From Hyphomonadaceae bacterium UBA1001 (GTDB lineage Bacteria; Pseudomonadota; Alphaproteobacteria; Caulobacterales; Aquidulcibacteraceae): a DNA stretch of 29,570 nt. The translations under genes were made by a program, and so were the position numbers. The notes beneath the pieces were generated by a model. That model was not told the origin of the DNA. It ran no database searches and saw only the letters and a list, made by a program, of their open reading frames with translations. Shown piece by piece: positions 23,476 to 29,570 of this stretch. Each line of letters starts with the position of its first letter. Position 1 is the stretch's first letter. The DNA lies in the NCBI GenBank assembly GCA_002291875.1, contig DBAV01000145.1, forward strand, positions 618 through 30,187, written 5' to 3'.

Positions 23476-24975
23476 TCACGCTGCCCCGCGGCGCCGCTGG
23501 ACGCTGGACGGGATGCGCAGCGCCTCGCGGTACTTGGCCACGGTGCGGCGCGCAATGTCGATCCCGCCCTCGTTCAGGATTTCGACCAGCCGGTCGTCCG
23601 AAAGCGGAGCGTGCGGCGGCTCTTCTGCGATCAACGTCCGGATGCGGTGCCGCACCGCCTCGGCCGAATGCAGGTCGCCCCCATCGGACGCACCAATGGC
23701 CGCGGTAAAGAACCATTTCAGCTCGAAGACCCCGCGCGGGGTGGCCATGTACTTGTTGGACGTGACCCGGCTGACGGTGGATTCGTGCATCTCGATCGCG
23801 TCGGCCACCTGACGCAGCACCAGCGGCCGCAGATGCGAAATGCCATGCACCAGAAAGCCGTCCTGCTGGCGCACGATTTCGCGCGCGACCTTCAGGATGG
23901 TGCGGGCGCGCTGGTCCAGGCTCTTCATCAGCCAGTGCGCGTCGGCAGCGCATTGCGTGACGAAGGCGCGGTCGGCATCGCTGCGCACATCGCGCAGTAC
24001 CCGTGCCTGATAACGCTGGTTCACCAGCAATCGTGGCAGGCTGTCGGTGTTCAGTTCGACCAGCCATCCGCCCTGGCCAGGGGCATCGCGCACGAACACG
24101 TCGGGGATGACCGCAGGCGCGGTGTCGCGTCCAAAGCCCAGGCCCGGTTTGGGCGTCAGGCCACGGATTTCAGCCAGCATGTCCTCGAGGTCCTCGCGGT
24201 CCACCCCGACCAGCCGCTGCAGGGCGACAAAGTCACGCCGACCCAGAAGGTCCAGATGATCCAGCAAGAGGCGCATCGCCGGGTCCAGCCGGTCGCGTTC
24301 GGCCAGCTGCAGCGCCAGGCATTCGGGCACGGACCGCGCCATCACGCCGGTCGGTTCGAAACCGTGACAGACCTTGAGCACCCGTTCGACATGGCCTGGA
24401 TCGGTGCCCAGCCTTTCGGCGATTTCGGCGACATCGGCGCGCACATAGCCCCAGTCGTCGACGGACTCGGCCAGGGTGTGCGCCACCAGGGCGTCGGCCG
24501 GGGCGAAGCCGGCGGCGGCGATCTGGTCGGCCAGATGCTCGGCCAGGGTGCGTTCGCTGGCCGTCGTTTCGGCCAGGTCGGGCAGCGGGTCGTTACTGCC
24601 GCCATTGCCTGCGCGGCTCCAGTCCACAAGCGGGGCCGCCCCTGCTTCGCTGGCGTCGCTGGCCGAGGCATCGGGGTAAACATCGCCGAAATCGGCATCC
24701 AGCGCCGCCTGGGCGTCGCCCTGGCCCGCCCCCCCGTCCAGCGCCAGCTCGCCCGGGGCATCCGATGCGGGGGCCGTGTCGGCATCGGGCTCGGCGCGCT
24801 CACCGCGCTCGTCGCGCTCGTCGCGTTCCAGCAGGGGATTGCGCTCGAGCTCGCCCTCGACGAACTCGGCGAGTTCGAGATTCGAGAGCTGCAGCAGCTT
24901 GATCGCCTGCTGAAGCTGCGGGGTCATCACCAGGGATTGCCCCTGGCGCATCACCAGTCTGGGTGTCTGGCCCAT
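23476..24975 (-). CDS. rpoN: RNA polymerase sigma-54 factor RpoN
   Basis: 499 aa from ATG 24975. Region I is the glutamine/leucine-rich activator-responsive segment (MRQGQSLVMTPQLQQAIKLL, then QLSNLELAEFVEGELERNPL). An acidic region II follows (ERDERDERGERAEPDADTA). Region III includes LLDHLDLLGRRDF, ESTVSRVTSNKYMATPRGVF and, near the end, the RpoN box ARRTVAKYREAL that contacts the -24 element. A GTG at 24993 overlaps the lptB stop (GTGA) and is in frame, so initiation could be coupled there; AAGGGA nine bases before ATG 24975 supports the shorter form. The usual follower hpf (and ptsN) is not present; a broken SDR gene comes next. Confidence 0.96.
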   Translation of the reverse strand: MGQTPRLVMRQGQSLVMTPQLQQAIKLLQLSNLELAEFVEGELERNPLLERDERDERGERAEPDADTAPASDAPGELALDGGAGQGDAQAALDADFGDVYPDASASDASEAGAAPLVDWSRAGNGGSNDPLPDLAETTASERTLAEHLADQIAAAGFAPADALVAHTLAESVDDWGYVRADVAEIAERLGTDPGHVERVLKVCHGFEPTGVMARSVPECLALQLAERDRLDPAMRLLLDHLDLLGRRDFVALQRLVGVDREDLEDMLAEIRGLTPKPGLGFGRDTAPAVIPDVFVRDAPGQGGWLVELNTDSLPRLLVNQRYQARVLRDVRSDADRAFVTQCAADAHWLMKSLDQRARTILKVAREIVRQQDGFLVHGISHLRPLVLRQVADAIEMHESTVSRVTSNKYMATPRGVFELKWFFTAAIGASDGGDLHSAEAVRHRIRTLIAEEPPHAPLSDDRLVEILNEGGIDIARRTVAKYREALRIPSSVQRRRGAA

Positions 24976-24989
24976 GGCCCAGCGTCCCT

Positions 24990-25769
24990 TCACATGTCGA
25001 AGGTCGGCCCGAGATAGGATGCCCGTACGTCCGGATCCTCGCGGATCTGGTCCGGTGTCCCCTCGAACAGAACCTGGCCATCGGCGATGATCAGGCCGCG
25101 ATCGACGATTCCGAGGGTGACACGCGCGTTGTGGTCCGTGATGAGGACCCCGATTCCGCGCTCTTTCAGGAGGCCGATCAGCCCCTTGATTTCGTCTATG
25201 GCCTTCGGGTCGATGCCGGCGAAGGGCTCGTCCAGGAGGATGAAGTCCGGCCGGGCGGCGAGCGCGCGAGCGATCTCGACCCGGCGGCGTTCACCGCCAG
25301 ACAGTGTGGTCGCCCGAGCCCCGCGCACCCGTGTGATGTGCAGTTCCTCGAGCAACTGGTCGGTGCGCTCGCGTCGTGTCGCCGGCGATTTCTCGACCAG
25401 CTCGACCACGCTCGCGACGTTCTCTTCGACGGTCATCCCGCGGAAGATCGACGCCTCCTGCGGCAGATACCCGACGCCCAGACGCGCGCGCTGATACATT
25501 GGCAGCGCGGTGACGTTTCGGCCGTCGATGTAGATGTCGCCGGAATCCACCTTGATGAGCCCTGTGATCATGTAGAAGCAGGTTGTCTTGCCTGCCCCGT
25601 TGGGACCCAGAAGGCCGACCACCTCGCCGCGCCCCAGCCGCACGGACACATCGCGCACGACGGTGCGTGCGCCGAAGGCCTTGCGAAGCTTTCGGGCCAC
25701 GAGTCCCGACGAGTCCGGTGCGGTGACCGTCACGTCGGGGGCCGGATTCTGGCTCCCCACAGAGTCCAT
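24990..25769 (-). CDS. lptB: LPS export ABC transporter ATPase LptB
   Basis: 259 aa. LptB powers extraction of lipopolysaccharide from the inner membrane with LptF, LptG and LptC (lptF/G not in this window). Walker A LLGPNGAGKTTCFYMITGL, Q-loop GVGYLPQEASIFRGMTVEEN, signature LSGGERRRVEIARAL, Walker B FILLDEPFAGIDP and switch His in VLITDHNARVTL are all near-identical to the LptB consensus. About 20 residues of non-conserved leader precede the fold. ATG 25769 has GGAGC upstream. It is separated from lptA by 110 bases, longer than other gaps in this cluster, and overlaps the alternative rpoN GTG. Confidence 0.96.
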   Translation of the reverse strand: MDSVGSQNPAPDVTVTAPDSSGLVARKLRKAFGARTVVRDVSVRLGRGEVVGLLGPNGAGKTTCFYMITGLIKVDSGDIYIDGRNVTALPMYQRARLGVGYLPQEASIFRGMTVEENVASVVELVEKSPATRRERTDQLLEELHITRVRGARATTLSGGERRRVEIARALAARPDFILLDEPFAGIDPKAIDEIKGLIGLLKERGIGVLITDHNARVTLGIVDRGLIIADGQVLFEGTPDQIREDPDVRASYLGPTFDM

Positions 25770-25810
25770 TGACGCTCCAGCTGGTTAGGATCGGGTGAAC
25801 GCGGCGCGGG

Positions 25811-25827
25811 TTGGCGCAATTTTTGCT
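25811..25827 (+). promoter_or_regulatory. sigma-54-type (-24/-12) promoter candidate, antisense to lptA
   Basis: TTGGCGCAATTTTTGCT on the plus strand matches the consensus YTGGCACGRNNNTTGCW at 15 of 17 positions, with the invariant GG and GC dinucleotides correctly spaced (10 bases between). It lies in the lptA-lptB gap but points rightward, so a transcript starting about 12 bases after the GC would run antisense through lptA (25880-26455). No plus-strand gene follows. It could be an antisense or small-RNA promoter or a chance match. Confidence 0.4.
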
Positions 25828-25879
25828 GTGCAGCCCCGTGATGGGGGCCGCCGGCCGCTGCGCACGCCCGCGCCCATCC

Positions 25880-26455
25880 TCAGGGTTGCCTTTCGGTGCC
25901 GGGCACGAAGACCGAGCGCACCCGCCCGGTTGGCGCCGAGCGATCCGGGCCACATGCCTTCATCGTCGCCCGCCCGGCGGTCTGCTGGACCACCAGCTCA
26001 CAGCCCCGGATCACGTTTTCGCCTTGCACCACCGTCACCACGCCCGTCATCGTGATGGTGTCGGTTGCGACCTCATACACGGCGCGATCGCCGCTGGCCT
26101 GTTCGGTCGGCGTGGCATAGATCACATTGCCCACCGCAGTCAGGCGTTCCGCCTCGCCAAACCCTGCGCCCAGCGTCGAGGCATCGCCCTGCGCGCCGGC
26201 CCGCGGGCGGAACAGCACCGTGATCTCCTGGGCGCGGATGCGGTTGGGCCCCTGGATGGCTTCGACATTGCCCCGATAGATCGCCACGCGCTGGCTCTGG
26301 ATCACTTCGAGGCTGTCGGCATTCACCGAAATCGGTTCGTTGCTGCGCCCCACCTGGGCACCGGCGGGCCCAGCGATGGCGACCAACACGAGTGCAAGCC
26401 CCGCCGCCATCAGGCGCGAACGGACGCCGGGTCTGGTGTTCGCGGTCATGTTCAT
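25880..26455 (-). CDS. lptA: LPS transport periplasmic protein LptA
   Basis: 191 aa. LptA forms the periplasmic bridge carrying LPS to the outer-membrane LptDE. A signal peptide is visible (SRLMAAGLALVLVAIAGPAGA, cleavage expected after AGA near residue 33). The OstA/LptA domain follows: PISVNADSLEVIQSQRVAIY with RGNVEAIQGPNRIRAQEITV, then LTAVGNVIYATP and YEVATDTITMTGVVTV. Repeating beta strands give the jelly-roll pattern. The ATG at 26455 overlaps the lptC stop (ATGA). The order lptC-lptA-lptB-rpoN is the standard proteobacterial one. Confidence 0.93.
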   Translation of the reverse strand: MNMTANTRPGVRSRLMAAGLALVLVAIAGPAGAQVGRSNEPISVNADSLEVIQSQRVAIYRGNVEAIQGPNRIRAQEITVLFRPRAGAQGDASTLGAGFGEAERLTAVGNVIYATPTEQASGDRAVYEVATDTITMTGVVTVVQGENVIRGCELVVQQTAGRATMKACGPDRSAPTGRVRSVFVPGTERQP

Positions 26456-27165
26456 TGCGGGGCCTCCCCTTCGGTGCGGGTTTCGGGCCGACCGTCCGTC
26501 GCGTCAAGGTTGCCGGCACGGCGGCCTGCAGGTTCGATCATGGTGCGGACCCCGCCGGAAAACACCACCCGATCCCCGCGCTCGAAGATTTCATAGCGGC
26601 CGGCGGCAATCTCGCCGAAGGGTCCGCGCCCCGAGATCGGCTGTTCGCCCACCACCCGGTTCTCGGCCACGATGATGCGCGCGACCGTGGTCGAGAAGGC
26701 GGTCCCCGAAGGCTCGATGATGCGCACGTCGGTGTCGAGGTCCAGGGTCCGCGACCGAGCGTCATAGGTGCCGCGCTGGGACTGGACCCGAAGGCCGCTG
26801 GCGGTGATCAGCACCGGGTTCTCCAGCAGCACGATTTCGGGATCAGCCGCGCTGCGGGTTGCCGCATCCGCGGTGATCTCGACAGGCTGGCCATCGGAAT
26901 CCCGGCCCGAAAAGCGCGGCGCGATCATGCGCACGGCGTCCGCGCCCGAAAGCTTGCTGTCGATCAGGAAATTGCTGGCCACACCCGCGACGGTCGCCCA
27001 CAGCACCATGGTGGCGATCGCGCCCACCGCGGCGCCCACGAAGACCCAGCGCAGGCGCGCGATCATGCGCGAGCGGTTCAGCGCGTGCTCGAGCGTCAAC
27101 GCCCTCCGAGGGGTCCAGAGATCGCTTGGCTGCGCGGGCGCGTCGGTGGTGGTCAGGGTGTTCAA
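26452..27165 (-). CDS. lptC: LPS export inner-membrane protein LptC
   Basis: About 237 aa from a TTG at 27165; the exact start is uncertain because no RBS is visible there and no ATG occurs before Met33 or so. One N-terminal membrane anchor (WVFVGAAVGAIATMVLWATV, residues about 40-60) is followed by a periplasmic LptC/YrbK domain: DAVRMIAPRFSGRDSDGQPV, ITADAATRSAADPEIVLLEN, QRGTYDARSRTLDLDTDVRI and GEIAAGRYEIFERGDRVVFS. It links the LptBFG extractor to LptA. It is 69 bases downstream of the XRE gene and coupled to lptA through ATGA. Confidence 0.9.
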   Translation of the reverse strand: MNTLTTTDAPAQPSDLWTPRRALTLEHALNRSRMIARLRWVFVGAAVGAIATMVLWATVAGVASNFLIDSKLSGADAVRMIAPRFSGRDSDGQPVEITADAATRSAADPEIVLLENPVLITASGLRVQSQRGTYDARSRTLDLDTDVRIIEPSGTAFSTTVARIIVAENRVVGEQPISGRGPFGEIAAGRYEIFERGDRVVFSGGVRTMIEPAGRRAGNLDATDGRPETRTEGEAPQ

Positions 27166-27234
27166 CGCAAGGGCCCGGCGAGGTCAGACGCCCGTCGTCA
27201 AGCCACACGAAGATGGCGCCCGCAAGGCCGCCAC

Positions 27235-27639
27235 TCAGGCGACGTCGGTTCCGTCCTGTTCCAGCGACTTGGCAAGGTCCAGAAGGCGGCGGCGCGGCCG
27301 CTCGGACAGCTTGTAATAGGCGCGGATCAGCTCCAGCGTCTCGCGCTGCGACATCACGTCCGGATCCATGGTGTCACGATCGTTGGCGGCCTGGCGGAGG
27401 GGTGCACTGGCCAGACCATTCTCGAGGCCCTCGTAGAAATAGCCGACCGGGACAGCCAGCGCGACCGCCAGTTCCCACAGCCGCGCCGCGGTGACCCGGT
27501 TCGCGCCGCACTCGTATTTCTGGATCTGCTGGAAGCGGATGCCGATCTGGCTCGCCAGCTGCTGCTGGGTCATGCCCAGAAGGCGGCGGCGGCGGCGCAG
27601 GCGGCGGCCGACATGAAGGTCGATGGCGTTGGCTGGCAT
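27235..27639 (-). CDS. XRE-family helix-turn-helix regulator (second copy)
   Basis: 134 aa from ATG 27639; an in-frame ATG at 27648 adds three residues. The HTH occupies residues about 8-65: HVGRRLRRRRRLLGMTQQQL, IGIRFQQIQKYECGANRVTA and ARLWELAVALAVPVGYFYEG. The C-terminal part (SQRETLELIRAYYKLSERPR and RRLLDLAKSLE) matches a widespread alphaproteobacterial small regulator family. It is related to, but clearly distinct from, the regulator after lnt (14883-15278). It is followed by lptC in the same direction. Its targets cannot be inferred. Confidence 0.9.
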   Translation of the reverse strand: MPANAIDLHVGRRLRRRRRLLGMTQQQLASQIGIRFQQIQKYECGANRVTAARLWELAVALAVPVGYFYEGLENGLASAPLRQAANDRDTMDPDVMSQRETLELIRAYYKLSERPRRRLLDLAKSLEQDGTDVA

Positions 27640-27728
27640 GAGGTGCATCCCGTTGTGGCGCCGCGCGCCGGATCGGGACCGCCCATGCGAGAGGCGTGCC
27701 AGAGGCCGAAACCTTGTGACATCGGCCC

Positions 27729-28748
27729 TCAGTCCATCTTCAGAACCACCTTGCCCGAGACCCCCCGGCTTTCCAGCACCTGGTGCGCCCGCGCGACATC
27801 CTCGAGCGCAAAGACGCCCCCGATCGCCGGCCGCAGCGTGCCCCGCGCCAGCGCCTCCATGACGGCGGCCAGATCGGCGCGATAGAGGGCGCGTCGATGG
27901 TCGCGCCACGTCGACACGTTATAGCCAACGATCCCGCGCGAGCCCTGGAACAGGGCCAGCGTGCTGAACCCCGATCCGGTCAGCAGGTCGAGGAAGGCCG
28001 CCGGATTGGCCCGACCACCGCGAGTGGCATCGTATGCCCCATAGAGCACCGCCGTGCCGCCGGGGCGCAACGCAGTGACCGAGCGACGGAAATGGCGCCC
28101 GCCCAGATGGTCGAAGGCCGCCACCACACCGTGCGTGGTCAAGGCGCGGGTCCGCTCGACAAAGTCTTCAGAGGCATAGTCCACGGCCTCGGCCCCGCGT
28201 TGCCGCAGGGTTTCCAGCTTGCCCGCACTGGCCGTGCCGATGGCGCGCGCCCCGGCCGCGGCCGCCAGGTCCAGCAACAGAAGGCCCACGCCTCCGGCCG
28301 CGCCGTGCACCAGAACCCATTCTCCGGGCGCGACGTGCACGCAGTGGTGGAACATCTGAAATGCGGTGACGCCGTTCAGCACACACGCCACTGCCTGACT
28401 GGCGTCGACCGCGTCTGGCACTTCGACCAGCAGATCGGCGGCGACATTGCGCCGGCGCGCATAACTGCCGGTGATGGTGACGGCCGCAACCCGCGCGCCC
28501 ATGCTCCAGCCGGTCACGCCCGGCCCCATCCCGACAATGCGTCCGACAAGGTCATAGCCCGGGACCACCGGCGCCCTGACGCCGGGATACAGTCCGTTGC
28601 GCATGACGACATCGGCGTAGGCAACGCCGGCGGCCTCGATCGCGACCTGGACCTCGCCGGGTCCGGGGTCGGCGAGGTCGACCTCGACCACCCGCAGCGC
28701 GGTCGCGGGGCCGGCTCGGTCGAGACGCACTGCCTGGGTCCTGGACAT
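27729..28748 (-). CDS. zinc-independent quinone oxidoreductase-like MDR-family dehydrogenase
   Basis: 339 aa. Medium-chain dehydrogenase/reductase superfamily. The N-terminal GroES-like domain has GVAYADVVMRNGLYPGVRAP with VVPGYDLVGRIVGMGPGV; it lacks the structural and catalytic zinc cysteines, as in quinone reductase/enoyl reductase members. The Rossmann fold has WVLVHGAAGGVGLLLLDLAA and AFDHLGGRHFRRSVTALRPG. It probably uses NADPH to reduce a quinone or enone; the true substrate is unknown. The start ATG 28748 is supported by GGAGG about nine bases upstream. It is divergent from leuC. Confidence 0.9.
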   Translation of the reverse strand: MSRTQAVRLDRAGPATALRVVEVDLADPGPGEVQVAIEAAGVAYADVVMRNGLYPGVRAPVVPGYDLVGRIVGMGPGVTGWSMGARVAAVTITGSYARRRNVAADLLVEVPDAVDASQAVACVLNGVTAFQMFHHCVHVAPGEWVLVHGAAGGVGLLLLDLAAAAGARAIGTASAGKLETLRQRGAEAVDYASEDFVERTRALTTHGVVAAFDHLGGRHFRRSVTALRPGGTAVLYGAYDATRGGRANPAAFLDLLTGSGFSTLALFQGSRGIVGYNVSTWRDHRRALYRADLAAVMEALARGTLRPAIGGVFALEDVARAHQVLESRGVSGKVVLKMD

Positions 28749-28858
28749 CGGCGCAGCCTCCGCAGCTCGGCATTGGTGATGCCGCGCCTCGCGCAGGTGT
28801 GCAACAGCACGCGCACTGCCGGGCTTCCGGCGCGCGCCCCGGCGCGGTATCGACCCTC
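28749..28858. promoter_or_regulatory. divergent intergenic region between the MDR dehydrogenase gene and leuC
   Basis: 110 bases between two start codons facing away from each other, so it should contain both promoters and any leuC regulation. I see no convincing -35/-10 hexamers, no leucine-rich leader peptide and no attenuator hairpin. The only clear element is the GGAGG of the minus-strand gene near 28757-28762. Confidence 0.4.
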
Positions 28859-29570
28859 ATGGCCGCCAAGACGCTCTATGACCGCATCTGGGACACCCAT
28901 CTGGTCCACCAGGACGACCACGGTGACGCACTGGTCTATATCGACCTGCATCTGATCCACGAGGTGACCACACCGCAGGCTTTCGCAGGCCTGGACGCAG
29001 CCGGCAGGGGCGTGCGCCGTCCCGACCTGACGCTGGCGGTGGCCGACCACAACACTCCGACCGAGGGCCAGGCGCTGGGGGTTGGTGCCGTCGCCGATCC
29101 TGATGCGCGCAACCAGCTCGAGACACTCGAGCGCAATGTGGCGCGCCATGGCATCGAGTTCTTTCCCATGGGCGATGCCCGCAACGGCATTGTCCATGTC
29201 GTCGGTCCCGAGCAGGGGCGCACCCAGCCGGGCATGACGATCGTCTGTGGCGACAGCCACACCTCGACCCACGGGGCCTTCGGCGCCCTTGCGCACGGGA
29301 TCGGCACCTCTGAGGTGGAACACGTCTTGGCCACCCAGACCCTGCGCACGCGCAAGGCCCGCAACATGGCGGTCACCGTCGAGGGCGCCCTGGCGCCCGG
29401 GGTCGGCGGCAAGGACATCGCGCTGGCCATCATCGCCCGCATCGGGACGGCGGGCGGCAACGGCCATGTGATCGAATACCGCGGCAGCGCGATCGAGGCG
29501 CTGTCGATGGAAGGCCGCATGACCCTGTGCAACATGTCGATCGAGGCGGGCGCGCGGGCGGGCCTGATCG
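28859..29570 (+). CDS. leuC: 3-isopropylmalate dehydratase large subunit LeuC (3' end outside window)
   Basis: The first 237 codons of leuC; the frame is open to the window edge. LeuC-LeuD isomerises 2- to 3-isopropylmalate in leucine synthesis. The N-terminus is canonical (KTLYDRIWDTHLVHQDD, LVYIDLHLIHEVTTPQAF), followed by LAVADHNTPT and the aconitase-family signature IVCGDSHTSTHGAFGALAHG with GTSEVEHVLATQT. The other cluster-binding cysteines normally lie further downstream, beyond the edge. ATG 28859 is chosen because the conserved MAAKTLYDRIW begins there. leuD and leuB, the usual neighbours, would be to the right. Confidence 0.96.
   Translation, partial: MAAKTLYDRIWDTHLVHQDDHGDALVYIDLHLIHEVTTPQAFAGLDAAGRGVRRPDLTLAVADHNTPTEGQALGVGAVADPDARNQLETLERNVARHGIEFFPMGDARNGIVHVVGPEQGRTQPGMTIVCGDSHTSTHGAFGALAHGIGTSEVEHVLATQTLRTRKARNMAVTVEGALAPGVGGKDIALAIIARIGTAGGNGHVIEYRGSAIEALSMEGRMTLCNMSIEAGARAGLI

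Noticed and set aside
24800..24835. Short tandem repeat (GCTCGTCGC type)
   Set aside because: It lies in the acidic, low-complexity region II of rpoN (ERDERDERGER) and is normal for that protein.
24990..25000. Additional ACATGTCGA copy of the intergenic palindrome
   Set aside because: It encodes the last residues of LptB (FDM and stop) and is not flanked by a second arm; treated as chance.
23470..25017. 515-codon plus-strand open frame opposite rpoN
   Set aside because: rpoN on the minus strand has all sigma-54 regions; the plus-strand frame is a GC-rich shadow.
26392..27885. 497-codon plus-strand open frame across lptC and the XRE gene
   Set aside because: It overlaps two recognised minus-strand genes and has no domain.

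Overview
The window is GC-rich, almost fully coding bacterial chromosome. Its gene content and order point to an alphaproteobacterium: miaB-phoH-ybeY-corC-lnt followed by a small XRE regulator, lptC-lptA-lptB-rpoN, hemC head-to-head with tsaD, and very high GC at third codon positions. I cannot name the genus. I see no tRNA, rRNA, CRISPR array, insertion sequence or prophage. The window looks like core genome with a few accessory or broken spots.

Layout. Positions 1-1240 (minus) hold the 5' part of an MsbA-like ABC exporter. 1390-3597 (plus) is an oligopeptidase B-type S9 peptidase with an export signal, convergent with cutA (minus). 4013-5812 (plus) is a queuosine precursor operon, queC-queE-queD. 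Next come an intergenic cluster of GACATGTC palindromes and hairpins (5826-5935), purU (6041-6904), a REP-like multi-hairpin element (6907-6974) and a degenerate copy of the purU 3' end (6976-7057). hemC (minus) and tsaD (plus) diverge from the same CATG. tsaD is followed by miaB, a single ORF joining PhoH and YbeY, corC, lnt and an XRE regulator, most of them joined by 4-nt stop/start overlaps.

15379-17629 holds a TetR regulator and an orphan thiamine-diphosphate enzyme. 17697-19789 is a two-gene membrane module of unknown function: a four-TM protein with a long helical tail, and a membrane-anchored VWA-like protein. The minus strand from 28748 down to 19790 carries a quinone oxidoreductase-like gene, an XRE regulator, the lptC-lptA-lptB-rpoN cluster, a frameshifted short-chain dehydrogenase and an ABC-2 type ATPase/permease pair. 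The window closes with the 5' part of leuC (plus).

How they work together. Envelope functions dominate: the Lpt bridge moves LPS, Lnt finishes lipoproteins, and two ABC exporters and a putative lipoprotein peptidase act at the envelope. A second theme is RNA modification and processing (QueC/E/D, TsaD, MiaB, YbeY). The items most worth a second look are the PhoH-YbeY fusion, the VWA/four-TM pair, the palindrome cluster, the QueD that lacks its usual catalytic cysteine, the purU-end duplication beside a REP-like element, and a good sigma-54-like promoter pointing antisense to lptA inside the operon that encodes sigma-54.
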